A DNA stretch of 64,000 nt from Lineus longissimus (GCF_910592395.1 NC_088311.1:11412501-11476500), one strand, 5' to 3'; counted from the stretch's first letter, positions 22,951 through 35,340 are shown. A program made the numbers and translations. The notes: a model not told the origin generated them from the letters alone.

Positions 22951-25895
22951 TAGTCAGGTCAATTTATGAAAAAAAGGCCCTTAACCCCAAAAAAATTGTA
23001 AGAAAAGGTTTTTCAACTGTTTTGGGTTCTATTGGTGGTCATTAACAACATACAAAAACTTTAGGACAATTTGAGACCCGTAAAGTGTTTTTTTTCAAGA
23101 TGGCGTCCAAGATGGCCACCATTATCATAAAATGATTATATCTCACTTATTATTTATGCTAGAGCCATAATTTTGGTGTCTACACCCATGTTTTAGGGGC
23201 CAAGGAACATTTTGAGACTATTCAAAATATCATCAGGTTATTGGTTAAGCGAAAAATCCAATATGGCGTCCAATATGGCCGCCATTATAAAAAAATGATT
23301 ATATCTCCCTTATTATTTATGCTATCGACATAATTTTGGTGTCTACACCCATGTTTTAGGGGCCAGGGAACACTTTGAGACTATCCAAACTATCGTGGAA
23401 TGATTGGTTCATCAAAAAATGACCTCTATTATTGTTCAGTGTCATCAAAACTGAATGGTAAGAAAGTCAACAAGTCATGCGCGCACATCCATCTGATTCA
23501 TTTTCTACCATTTTCAATGTCTAATGATATTAGGCTGATGAAGATACCTCTGGTAAGTGTCTTTGACACTTCTGATTTGGCCCTAAAGAAAAATGAATGA
23601 ATAATAGAATGGCGGAGGAACAGCGTGCACTGTGGACAATGTCAACTCCAATCTCAGCGGAGTACAACTACGCCATGCAGGAACTGACCGAGCTGGCATA
23701 CACAACTTAAGAAAGCTAACCAATCCAGAATGCAGCCGGTTGCGTCTGACCTATAGAAGTTAAAGGTAAAGCTCGAGAGTTGCTCCCCATTTTCAACACT
23801 GATAATGTTGTAAACTGTGAAGAAGCAGAAGAAGACGTTAATGTTCATGACTTTAGGAGAGTTGGAGAAAAAATCATAGATACCATGATAGGCCAGCCAG
23901 TTTCTCAATAGGTTTCAAGCGAAAGGACAATTGGAAGTACTGCGTCAGTGAAGGTAGCTGCAGAGAGAATCATTGAGCCCGGTTTCTTATTTCAACGCTT
24001 TCTGGTTGTTTCAAAGACAGGTGCTCTTTCATTAGAAGACGTTATGCAGTATGAACTCTCCAGTTCTTTTGATGCAAAGTAGGTGCATGCTTGGCAAACC
24101 GGACAAGCCCCAGCTTGCTGACGCTATTGCTGCCCATGCCGACAGTGCACCAGAAGTTGCAGAAGTTGAACACCAGGAAACCCCAGAACCCCTAGAGAAA
24201 CTGCCACCTGAAACGGAACATTTCGTCCTGGATGGAGGATCCTTGCGGCAGCGTTTACCATGGAATCTTTTAGAAACGTATGGTTCAATAGCAAAGTCAT
24301 GTGCAGACTTCACTATTCGTCGTTATTCTAAGGCCACGTACAGAAGTTGTATTTGACGAATACTTGGATGGTCCAGCTATCAAGGACAGCTCGCACCAAA
24401 GGCGAGGTAAGAACGTACATCCAGTTGTCAGTTTCAACCATGACACCATATTTTCAGGGAAGAAAGAGGATTTTCTTTCCAGGGACTGCAACAAGCAAAA
24501 AATGATTGATCTGATCAGTCAGACATTGCGTGATGCAGACTGTGAGAGGTGACCTATGCATCTGGTGACGCTGACACTGAGATTGTTAAGACTGCTGTAA
24601 CTCGTTCGACGGCAATACTGATCTTCTGATACTCCTCCTCTTCTACGCAAAAGCTGCTGATAAAGACCTGTACGTACTTCCGTTTTGACAATGAAAAAGC
24701 TTGCGCGCCATACCATATCAACATGCTGAAGACAATTCTGGGAGTGAATTCTGTTCTCAGTTACTCTTCTTACATGCAGTGATTCAACATCCAGAAATGT
24801 CGGTGTCGGTAAAAAGACTGCTTTCCAGAAGCTTGTTAAAGGTGATACCACACTCTAGGCCTGTGCTAATGCACTTGTTCAACCAAATCAAGCAGCAGCT
24901 GAGATTGAAGGCAAAGGCTGTCAAGTAATGGCTGTAATCTATGGAGGCAAGGCAACAGACTCCCTTTTTGCATCATTACGGTACAGAGCATTCACGAAGA
25001 AAATAGTTAATTCGCCAATATTCGTCACCCCTAACGCCTACCACCAACAGCAGCTGCCACGAAATATCATAGCATGAGAGTATATTATCAAATAATGGTA
25101 TGGACTGGACAAGACAATGATACGGATGCTTGTGATGAGTGGGGTTGGAAACTTAAAGGGAGTCAGTTGGTAGCATTTGACAGTGACTTTAATGCAGCTC
25201 CAGATAATCTTGCCTGCAGCAGCCAAAGATGTAGCTGCAGAGGATATGGTCTGCCTTGTACTCCTGAGGGTGGACCTTGCCAGCTGGACATTTATTTGTG
25301 ACAACCCACATAATCAGACAGTAGATAACGAAAACGATGAGGATGAACAGAAATAAAACAATGACTTATGAACTTAGACGTAAAACCATGATGACAATGT
25401 TTGAGCAAAGTGTGTTGGTGTAGCGGCCATCTTGGATATTCCGCCAAACCAATCATCTTATGATATTTTTTATTGTCTCAAACTGTTCCTTGGCCCCTAA
25501 AACATAGGTGTAGACACCAAAATTATGTCTCTAGCATAAATAATAAGGGAGATATAATCATTTTATGATAATGGCGGCCATATTGGACGCCATATTGGAT
25601 TTTTCGCTTAACCAATAATCTCATGATATTTTGAATAGTCTCAAAATGTTCCTTGGCCCAAAAAATATGGGCGTAGACACCAAAATTATGGCTCTAGCAT
25701 AAATAATAAGTGAGATATAATCATTTTATGATAATGGTGGCCATCTTGGACGCCATCTTGAAAAAAAACACTTTACGGGTCTCGAATTGTCCTAAAGTTT
25801 TTATATGTTGTTAATGACCACCAATAGCACCCAAAACCGTTGAAAAACCTTTTCTTACAATTTTTTTGGGGTTAAACCATATATTGACCTGACTA
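22951..25895. mobile_element. Long-TIR DNA transposon, 2.9 kb
   Basis: Both ends begin TAGTCAGGTCAAT and are inverted copies for about 450 bp (22951-23430 and 25420-25895) with scattered mismatches and small indels. Each arm contains two tandem copies of a block of about 170 bp with ATGGCGTCCAA-ATGGCC and TTATTATTTATGCTA. AAT flanks both ends (22948-22950, 25896-25898), a possible 3-bp target duplication. The centre holds a dead gene (23609-25301). I do not recognise the superfamily. Confidence 0.75.
23609..25301 (+). pseudogene. Dead gene of an XPG/PIN-like plus Cys-tail family
   Basis: Fragments lie in order on the plus strand with frameshifts and stops between them. They are an N-terminus at 23609 (YNYAMQELTELAYTT), FLVVSKTGALSLEDVMQYEL near 23990, MLGKPDKPQLADAIAAHA at 24080, HFVLDGGSLRQRLPW near 24220, then VVFDEYLDGPAIKDSSHQRR and KKEDFLSRDCNKQKMIDLIS. 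An acidic GDADTEIVKTAV followed by TDLLILLLFYAK lies near 24565-24650. The last frame has MRVYYQIMVWTGQDND, WGWKLKGSQL and a Cys-rich tail (CSSQRCSCRGYGLPC). From memory, this order matches a large uncharacterised protein family common in marine invertebrate genomes. The acidic pairs recall the XPG/PIN nuclease fold; that part is inference. Confidence 0.6.
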
Positions 25896-25898
25896 AAT

Positions 25899-26903
25899 CT
25901 GCCGCGCGAGGTCGGGCCTACTTCTGCGAGTGTCAATTTCGTTGGTTCCGATTCTAGGCCAGATAGCGCAAAAAAAGCCGAGATGACAATATGTTTTCGC
26001 ATCAAATAAAGAAACTAAATACATTTGGCTCTCTGCTGGTAGTGGTGTCATTCCCAAAGCATTCGTTTTTAACCGATTCAGGCCCATTTGAAGATTGCAC
26101 ACATCATGCCATTTCTTGGTGATTTTTTGACCATTTCGTGGATCCAGGTGGTGTCAAAGGTGGTGCCCCCAATCGGTGCATATATGAAGTAAATGCAATG
26201 AAATTGCCGTAGATGTATTCTCTGGATTCCTACGATTCTAGAAATGTATAGATTATGGTGCCTGTGATGTATAATTAGGCCTGAGCAGAAGCAGAAGCAA
26301 TGCCTTGTGTCGGTTGCCGGGGGCCTATTTGACGCAGCCCTTGATGCCGTCCTCCGCACTGTGTAGTGCCACCATAGGCAATATCGCATGGCAATATCGA
26401 TGGGGACGAGCTTGGGTTGGTACATGGGATTTCGTATGAAATCGGGGCACTGCACTCAGACTGTAGGTAGGTAACTAGTCGGGGTTCAAACTGGAGTATT
26501 GTGTGTTGGGGCGATATTTGCTGTGTATTGTCATGTTGGTTGGAACTGCATGTGCATTTCGTGAAACATTTGAAACATTTTGGTTCATGAAACCCGGTCG
26601 AATTGATCATTTAATCGGGTTTAAAAAACTTGTCCGAAAATAGAAAAATTCCTGTGCATTTCTATACAGGAATTTCTATGGGTACTAATATCGGATAGGG
26701 CAATTTAAGCCCAATAATTAGTTTACAATGTAATCATGACATTGAGAGTAGTAATATGGAGAACAATGTCAATGGCATCCAGGGACGAATTTATTTTAAT
26801 TTAATTTAGGGGGTGTCTGCCCCTTATTTTCAAGAAAAATAGTTGTTTTTCATGCAGTTTCACCATACAATATTCCATTATAAATACATACCATCCCAAG
26901 GCC
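25899..26903. other. Intergenic, no gene seen
   Basis: Overlapping minus-strand frames (26078-26610) show no domain and look like chance openness. Confidence 0.4.
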
Positions 26904-27379
26904 TAGCCTGGTACCACTGGCCACCGTCAGATGCCGCTGTTGTTTTGACCTATTTTGACGTTTGTATTGACGAGACGGACGGAGGCCAGGTACCAGCCAA
27001 TCTTCACGACTCGGAATTCAGAGTCACGAAAGCCGTTGATTTCTAACCGTGCGATTCACTTACACTAAAATCGTGTTATATGAAGACAAATTGGTATTGC
27101 TTGTCTTAATAAAGTGTATCTTAGTGTACTTATAATTACCGACGTAATCTTTGTTGAATATTTTGAAAGATGAATTTTTTACTTTTCGTTAAGAACCGAG
27201 CGCTTATAATCAACGGGTCACGCAAAAACAAATTCAGCCGGTCATATGTAGGTCATATGACGTCATTATCTATTTATAGACGGTGGCTGGTACCTGGCCT
27301 CCGTCCGTCTCGTCAATACAAACGTCAAAATAGGTCAAAACAACAGCGGCATCTGACGGTGGCCAGTGGTACCAGGCTA
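26904..27379. mobile_element. 476-bp MULE-type MITE, 96-bp perfect ends
   Basis: The inverted ends at 26904-26999 and 27284-27379 match over all 96 bases and begin TAGCCTGGTACCACTGGCC. The 9-bp direct repeat CCCAAGGCC flanks them exactly (26895-26903 and 27380-27388). The interior of about 284 bp is AT-rich and non-coding. This is a second, unrelated family with a 9-bp duplication and is recently inserted. Confidence 0.88.
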
Positions 27380-27582
27380 CCCAAGGCCAAGTAAAATTAA
27401 TATTGCTGTTTATCGCCCCGCCCGCCCCTAATTTGGCACCATCCCAAAAAAATTTATTTGATGTAAAATGTCACGAAAAGTCCTTGAATTGTACTTTTAA
27501 TAAAAATCTTAGGCTTAAAGCTGATGGGTCAGATACACACTCGGATGTCCTGATCGTGCACTTGCGTACCCACAGGCAATTG

Positions 27583-27813
27583 TCTATATAGATTAGAAGT
27601 ATGTGTAAACAGTTCAGTTCTCACAGACCAGCAGACAGCACCATCCATGCCATCACACTGACAACACCATCACTGACATCAGATACCATGTCCATATCCA
27701 TGACCATGGTATCTGATGTTGTCAGTGATGGTGTTGTCAGTGTGATGGCATGGATGGTGCTGTCTGCTGGTCTGTGAGAACTGAACTGTTTACACATACA
27801 TAATCTATCTAGA
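27583..27813. repeat. Near-perfect 231-bp palindrome
   Basis: Arms at 27583-27690 and 27705-27813 are complementary over about 108 bp. They differ by one 3-base indel (near GACATCAG versus GACAACATCAG) and a few outer mismatches, with a 14-base centre (27691-27704). The inner arm reads GACAACACCATCACTGAC. A transcript would fold into a long hairpin. No flanking target duplication is evident. Confidence 0.85.
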
Positions 27814-28887
27814 CAAAGGGGACCAAACCCATTTAGCTAATAGATGGCGCTATCAGTAATACGGTCCTAAATGACGCAAGTTAACAACGTCACGTTGCGC
27901 AACACTGTCAGAGTTTGCAGTGTTGCTCCTTACGTTGTCAACGTCACTCACCTCGTCAACAGTGTGGGGACCATGTTACTGATCACGCCATCTACCATGA
28001 GTTTTGACCCCCATTGCCTCTGAGCGTACCTACCTGTTTTTACCCATCAGCTTTAACTGCATAATCCCCCACCACAGGGTCGGGGAACTTCGGAAGGATC
28101 AGGGTTAGGGCAAGTCACAATCTTTTTTGGAAGTGATGACCTTTTTTTTGGCAATGGTGGGGATTATGCAAAAATGTCAAATATTTATATGCCTTCTTCA
28201 CTTTGCTGTTGCCATTTGGCAGGGCCTCCACTCTCACTGCAAAGGGGAATATCACAAAAAATAAAAATTTCCCCCACCCGCCCTAATTTTCAAAATCTTT
28301 CGGACGATACACTGCATATAAATTTTACTTGGCCTAAAATCCAACCCATGATCACTTCAGCCTATGTTTTTGTCCCACACCTCCCTTTTTCAAATGCATT
28401 TCCCGGTAGCCTATCTGAAAGAAATATTAAAGGAGGAGACCGCACTGGAAAATTTCGATCAGACATGTCAGCCTGCTGAAGAAAAATTCTATTTCTATCT
28501 GTACCGTGGGCTTCGCCAGGATTTTGAAAGGGGGGTCATTTTCCAAAGAAATCCTGATTTTCTCGTCAATTTTAAAGATTTCCCCCCCCCCGGGATGATG
28601 CCCATTTGTACAGATAGAAAATCTTCGTTCGGCACTTTCTTTATTGATAACAGGAGAAGGTAGTGATTTCCTAATGGGTCGCACTATCGCCATCAACTTT
28701 GACGTAAAAATCGGAAAACGCCAAAATGACACATTTTGACGCACGGTTTACTAATAGACGCAGTGGGTTAATCAGCTCACATTTGATATACACACGTAGT
28801 ACAAGGTCTCCCGATCACAGTGCTACCATTTTTAGCTCAGCTGACAAGCTGAGCTATTCATATGAGTAAATGGTAGAATGAATGTCC

Positions 28888-28925
<38 letters not shown>
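28888..28925. repeat. (GTCT)n microsatellite
   Basis: About nine tetranucleotide repeats sit in the 5' part of the Helentron-like element. Tetranucleotide runs at this position are a known trait of pearl/DINE-type elements. Confidence 0.85.
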
Positions 28926-28926
<1 letters not shown>

Positions 28927-30263
28927 CGTTAAACAGGCACGTTTCAAAACTATGGTGGATAGACGATAGATTTTCCCTCTGAGGCATTGAGACCCTTCAG
29001 GACTCCTGAATAGACCAAATGTGGGTCCGGCAGGATGAGCGGTTTGGCCACTAGGTGGCACCGAGCGAAATTTTCCAAAAACTTTGCCAGCAGCTGATTT
29101 CTCCTAATTCTTCAAGTTGGGGATCATGAATCAAATCTAATCTTATAGAGCAAAGCTTTCTCTTTCATTATCAATAGGCGTGGTTCATGAATTTCTCACC
29201 AGGTGGTGTTACTGGCGCAATTTAGTGAGCACCCCCCCAAGAAGAGCATTTTAAATTTCGCGCGAGTTATCCCATGCGCAGCGAACGTCACGTCTCGGAG
29301 TCTGCGCAGTTCAGACGTAAGGAGACCATGCTATGGAATAGATCGCGTTCTGTCAATTCGGAGGTAAGTTCTCATTAAATCCACAATTTCACAGGCGATA
29401 ATATTTGGCTGCTTGTGTTATTGCATGTTGATGACATTAGGGAAGGCTTGGATTGTTTAATTGGATGTGATTAATTTGAAATAGTTCGTCGACGATCGTT
29501 GAAAAACGATCTGCGAAATGCAGCTTGGTCTGAGAAACGATGTCAAAGTCCGGCTATAAATCATGGATTACTCAACAAATAACTCTTGTCACATAGCAGA
29601 ACTAATGTGAATAAACAAGACAATAATAAACATCGTTCTGATATCATCGGGTAAGGTTGCCAATGTACATAAACAGTGTAATTGAGGATCCACTCCGGCG
29701 ATTTGAAATGTCAACAAACAGTAAATGCGATAGCTGATACACACTGACACATGCACACTGTACATAGCGCAATGCTTCAAACGGGGCCGATTCATCACTC
29801 TTATCACAATGTATTCTCAATGAACTTCCTTGATCATTCGGCCCTAGCGCCTTATCAGTTGTTGTTGGCCTTGTATTTGATATAACACTTGGCTAGCTTA
29901 GCTATCTATCAAAATTAAAATGTTATCTCCTCATCATGTTTTGCAGGAATGATCTGCACTACTGCAGCTGCATTTGAACATATTTGGTGACCACATCACA
30001 GATGACCAAGAGAGAGGATCGAGCTATGACTTTGCACATCCCATCGACTTCGGTGTTCACCAGTGCAATCATCAGAAGAGCCATTCAATTTTAGTATTCA
30101 AGTATTTCATTCTGTAATACTTATCTCAAAATTGACTAAATAAAGAAAACCGCATGTGGCAGTTGGTTAAAAAAATCAAGTCTATCTGTTTAAAGTTTTT
30201 ACTTGCTATCAACATTTCAATGGTGGCATTCTGCTAAGGTTTGTAAGAGTTTCACTTGACTTA

Positions 30264-31014
30264 AGCAGGGTGTACACTAGTAAAATATTAGCAACATTTT
30301 TACAACAATTTTGCAACAAGCCCTTCAAGGCCCTGTGTACACTAGCAACAAAATTGCGACAAATTAGCAACATTTTTACAACATGTTGGTAAATTGTTGC
30401 AAACTTTTTAGTGGGAACAAAGGGAAATAGGTATTTTGGAGGGAAAATGGATGATTCCAAGGAGAGAAGATGTGTTTTGAGTGCTTCTGCAGCAATTTTA
30501 GCTGTCATTGTTGAGAGACGGAAGAGGCGGCGAAATAACCAAAGAGAATATGGACCAGGCCCTGGATCAAAATGAGGGTGGATCATGGGGCATACCACTG
30601 CCTGTTAAAGGAGTTGCGGCTGACTGACAAGCCGTCATACAAAAACTTCCTGCGAATGGATAAAACTTCTAGAAAAGGTTTCATCACCCTACGAAGCAAG
30701 ACACTCACTTGAGAGTTGCTATACCTGCTTCTTGTTCAAGTCACATGACTTCAGGTAGATCACATGACGCAAATCCTATTTCTGATTGGCTGAAGAGTTT
30801 GCAACATTTTTACAACATGCAACAAAGAATTGCATTGCATTTAATTTGCAACAATTTTACAACAATTTTACAACAATTTTACAACAATTTACAACATGTT
30901 GTAAATGTAAGACGCGTTTTGCTCTGTACACATTACGCAACATTTTTGCAACATTTGTTGCAACTGGAAATGTTGTAGAAATGTTGCTAATATTTTACTA
31001 GTGTACACAGGCCT
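30264..31014. mobile_element. Truncated Harbinger derivative
   Basis: The ends GTGTACACTAGTAAAATATT (left) and its complement (right) are inverted, with TTA on both sides (30261-30263, 31015-31017). Inside, the plus strand at about 30450-30720 encodes remains of a Harbinger transposase N-terminus, including HCLLKELRLTDKPSYKNFLR in one frame and RRKRRRNNQREYGPGP in another, with a frameshift between. The DDE core is absent. TTTTACAAC tandem repeats fill both sub-ends. Confidence 0.7.
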
Positions 31015-31621
31015 TTAGGCAATAATAGAGTTGGGTAGGGCATTTTGTTAATGTTACCCTTTTAGTTGGGGAAACTGGTGCCTTCTGCATTAGGTGGACC
31101 CTACTTGCTCATCTGTCAGACCGGCCTCACTCGTCGGCAGTAGAGTTTAAGGTCCAGTCTGCGAGATTTACCCATTTCTACCCAGCCAAAAGCGGGTGAT
31201 TGGGCTAGTCTCTCCATGTGATTCAATTCGCATGGATTCTTGTGTCCTGTGCTGAAAGGCTCCCTCCACAAGGGCAGACTACATCCGGTGGCACTAAAGT
31301 ATGGAAGAAAGACAGAAGACGACCAAATTGCGAAAAGGATCATCATCATCATCATCATGGTAACAGCTGAGGATGAATCATGTTGCTGTGTGTAGAATTG
31401 ATGGTCCAATATAGGTTAGGTTATCTGTTTGCGCACACATTGCAAGGGTGGAGCTTGCTTGAAGTAGATTGCGCCAGTCTACCGTAATTCACTGTTACAC
31501 ATCCAGTAGCTAATATCCTCAGGCTTTGAGTCCTTAGTTTAGTAGAGTTTGACGAGTAATGTAATATATACGAACAACGCGGCAACAACTCAGCTGAGCG
31601 CCAGGCCCTTGGGCCTCTTGT

Positions 31622-32585
31622 TTTAAAAACTAGTCCACTGTACCCGTTTGTGTATTTGTTTGTGCGCTGATATCTCCCTGACCGATGTATTTTTCATTCG
31701 TCACATAGGCCTACATATATAATAGAAACATTTTACAACTTGATTCCAAAAGCTTTTGTCTGAAGTGACAGGGCTCGAGACGTCGCATTGTGACGTCATG
31801 ACCTCAGCAGACCTATCCTGACCTCGGAGCCGTGACGCGATCAGGTTCTGTCCGGAGTGACGTCGGCCGTGACGTGCATGACGCAACGGTGAAGTTGCCG
31901 CGCGGGCAAGCTGAATAACGTTAGATAAAACCAATAAACGGTGTTATAGCGTTTATAAGTCGGAAAATCAAAAATCGGGCTTCGTAAGGGCACTCTCGGG
32001 GCCTGTATTATACTCCATGCAAAATTCTGGGTCGGTAGGCCCATCGGTGAGGGAGTAAATCGCGGACAAACAAACAAACAAACAAACAAACTTTTCTCGA
32101 ATTTAAAGGACTAGTCCACTGTACCCGTTTGTGTATTTGTTTGTGCGCTGATATCTCCCTGACCGATGTATTTTTCATTCGTCACATAGGCCTACATTTA
32201 ATAGAAACCTTTCACAACTTGATTCCAAAAGCTTTTGTCTGAAGTGACAGGGCTCGAGACGTCGCATTGTGACGTCATGACGTGAGCAGACCTATCCTGA
32301 CGTCGGAGCCGTGACGCGATCAGGTTCTGTCGGGAATGACGTCAGCCGTGACGTGCATGACGCGACGGTGAAGTTGCCGCGCGGGCAAGCTGAATAACGC
32401 TAGATAAAACCAATAAACGGTGTTATAGCGTTTATAAGTCGGAAAATCAAAAATCGGGCTTCGTTAGGGCACTTTCGGGGCCCGTAATATACTTCATGCA
32501 AAATTTTGGGTCAGTAGGCCCATCGGTGTGGGAGTAAATCGCGGACAAACAAACAAACAAACAAACAAACAAACTTTTCTCGAAT
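31622..32585. repeat. 481-bp unit in tandem duplication
   Basis: Two units, about 31622-32105 and 32106-32585, are highly similar. Each begins near ACTAGTCCACTGTACCCG and ends with an (ACAA)n-type run followed by CTTTTCTCGAATTT. A simple-repeat tail and compact size suggest a SINE or 3' LINE fragment, but no tRNA-like head or A/B boxes were confirmed. Confidence 0.6.
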
Positions 32586-32666
32586 TTAGTAAGGATTAAC
32601 CCACTCTGTGCCTATGAATTGTGACGAATTGCTAGTGACATAAATTGGGTGTGGTCTTTACTTTTT

Positions 32667-34241
32667 AGCTCAGCTGACAAGCTGAGCTAGTCTAATGGCT
32701 AAGTGGTTGGGTGTCCTTCCATCCAGCCATGTTGGGCATTTTGTAACCGTACAACCCAGGCACTTCAAATCTGTTCTGATAAATAAGCACCGCATGAAAT
32801 GTTGTTACGGAAAAAATTGCTGCGATTCGACTAAAAATCAGCTCACCACGGCCCAAAATGCGTAAATGTTAAAATAATTTTTTGCCGCTTTATTCAAGCA
32901 GATAGAAGCTTGAAGTAAAGTTAAAGAGGTCTGCTTGATATAGGAGTTTTAATATATAATAGATTAGTGTCGATTTATATCACCAGTTGGCGGTAGTGAG
33001 CAAAATTGTTGTTTGACCCCGGATGACCCCGGTTTAAATTTCCTGCGCCCCGAATTAACATGGGTCTACATGCGCAACCCGTATGCGCAACCCGTATCAT
33101 CAATGAGCGGCGACCTTTTATTTCGACCGGAGCAATGATTTTGTAGGTGACTAACCTTTACGGAAATGTATTGTTGTACAAAACTTTACACGGTAATAGA
33201 AAAGATCAACCAGAATGTGTTCAAATGCCCTCAGAACGATGGGCTTAACGGAATTTGGTAAAAACAACTTTCGAATGGAGTATTCTTGAGACGGCCGACA
33301 AACGTATTGCTCCGTTGGCTGATTGATATGTGGCATCAGCTTTAACCACGCGCGCAAGCGTAATGAAGAGTCTTACTGCGCGGGAAGCAACTGTGCAATG
33401 AATAAATTATGCATATAGCGATGTGTCCATCGTCGGAGCGGATTGATATGTCAACATTGTTGCATTGTGCATGAAAGGCGATATAGGTCTTTCATTTAGT
33501 TTGAGAAAGATGCGTGTTGATGCGTTAATGATAACTGAAAAATAATTTGACGCTATTACTGGTGTTGTTATTGCCATTTTTTGCATGGAATGATAGATCA
33601 TGAGCTCTTATCGACGTATTCAACATTGAGAGAAAGTAGGTCCGGATTTGGCAAGACGCCAGCTATCGCACATGTTCACGAATTGATTAGCGCTGGTAAG
33701 ATGTCAGAAGATTTTATCTCAATATAACTTAGATTCTTTGCCAGCCATTGGCCATAGGAACTCTTATTTGGCGGAGCAGATTGTAGTATGAATCCCATAG
33801 CATTGTAGCAACATGGTGCCGTTTCAGGCATAATACATCCGGGATCCGGTAAATTTAGATCAATTGCCGAAGACGTCGACAACGAAAACGAAACATGCGA
33901 AAAATGGTGTTTTCTTGCACGTGTTTACTATTTCCTTGGAAGATCACTTATCGAAGACAACTTCAAATTTACTTCGACAGCAAGAGCAATTATCAAATGA
34001 TCTCATATTGAAATAATTAGTGCAAATGAAACAAACTTTCCTCAAAACCAATTCCCCTATACTCGAACCTTCCCTCCAATGTACAAAATCTCTTATGCTG
34101 TAACCAAGGCATTTCTCGGACAGCAAATCATACAATTGGCATAAAACATCTGGAATACCCCACCAACTCATGCCACTGTCCACCTTAAGTGCAAACAATA
34201 ACTCGCCCTCAGCTGAGCGCCAGGCCCGTGGGCCTCTTGTT
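32667..34241 (+). mobile_element. Helentron-like element 2, 1.6 kb
   Basis: It has the same 5' stem (AGCTCAGC/GCTGAGCT) and the same 3' TCAGCTGAGC, AGGCCCGTGGGCCT and CTTGTT as element 1. It interrupts a satellite monomer: GGTCTTTACTTTTT precedes it and GCGTCAAAAAC-type sequence follows. The uninterrupted monomer lies at 34553-34700. Internal open frames are short and unrecognised. The central region differs from that of element 1. Confidence 0.8.
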
Positions 34242-34826
34242 CAAATTTTGCGTCAAAAACGGTCATTGAAAAAACGCTTCCCAAATCGTTATTGTTTATC
34301 ATATTCAATCACGGTTTCTTGCATTGTGTTAGGGACATCTAGGACTACGTTCTCTCGTTAAAATAACTAAAAAATATTCAAGGACTTTCTCGTAAACTGA
34401 CGTCAAAGTTTGACGTGAAAATTGTAAAATGCCAAAATGACACATCTTGACGCACGGTTTACTAATAGACGCAGTGGCTTAATCGCCTCAAATTTGATAT
34501 ACACACGTAGTACAGGGTCTCCCGATCACAGTCCTACCGTTTTTTTTTCAAATTAACCCACTCTGTGCCTATGAATTTTAACGAAGTGCTAGTGACTTAA
34601 AATGGGTGTGGTCTTTACTTTTTCTAAAACTGCGTCAAAAACAATCATTGAAAAAACGCTTCCCAAATTGTCATTCCTTAATATATTCAATCGCGGTTTC
34701 TTGCGTTGTGTTAAGGACGTCTGGGGCTACGTGTACCACTTTAAACAATTAAAAAAAATGCAAGGCCTTCCTTGTAAAAGGACGTCGAACTTTGACATCA
34801 AAATCGAAAAGGGTCAAAATACCCCC

Positions 34827-34844
34827 CCCCCCCCCGCTGTATTA
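34827..34844. repeat. Poly-C run
   Basis: A homopolymer C run of about 17 bases inside the satellite-like array, prone to assembly length error. Confidence 0.7.
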
Positions 34845-35340
34845 ATGAACGCAGAGGGTTAATCGTTATTTATTTCAATTGGACATATACTAGAAGGTCT
34901 CAGGATCGCTGCACAGCCGTTATTATTCAAATTAACCCTTTCCTTATGTACGAAATAGCGCAATTTGCAAGTGACCTAAAATGGGTGTGGTCGTAAACTT
35001 TTTCTAACTCGGCGCCACTTCCTGACGTTATTATTGCATATTTTTCCACGATTTAACTTGGTAACTATAGCCTTAGATGCCCTCGACAATATGCAAGTAA
35101 CCGCTATTAAATATATTAAGGGGTAAAGTTTTTGGAAGTGTTTTAAAGGGTAAAATTTGGGGAAAAAAGTTGAAAATATGTCCTTACAAAATCCCGTTAT
35201 TATTAGGCCCTGAAAGGGTTAACCAGAACAAAACTGGTCTTAAACGAACCCGAGACCTAGTACTACGCGTACAAATACAATTTATACCGAATTAACCCTT
35301 TGCTGGTCGTTTTAAAGGAGTTAGAAAAAGTTCATTTTCG

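Larger units (their letters stand above)
28834..31621 (+). mobile_element. Helentron-like element 1, 2.8 kb
   Basis: It begins AGCTCAGC, TGACAA, GCTGAGCT (8-bp stem) after a T run. A (GTCT)n repeat at 28888-28925 and a GCACGTTTCAAAACTATG block follow. It ends with TCAGCTGAGC, then the palindrome AGGCCCTTGGGCCT, then CTTGTT. The 5' GCTCAGCTGA and 3' TCAGCTGAGC are reverse complements. A Harbinger-derived element is nested at 30264-31014. It shares both ends with the element at 32667-34241. No Rep/helicase gene is seen, so it is non-autonomous. Confidence 0.75.
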
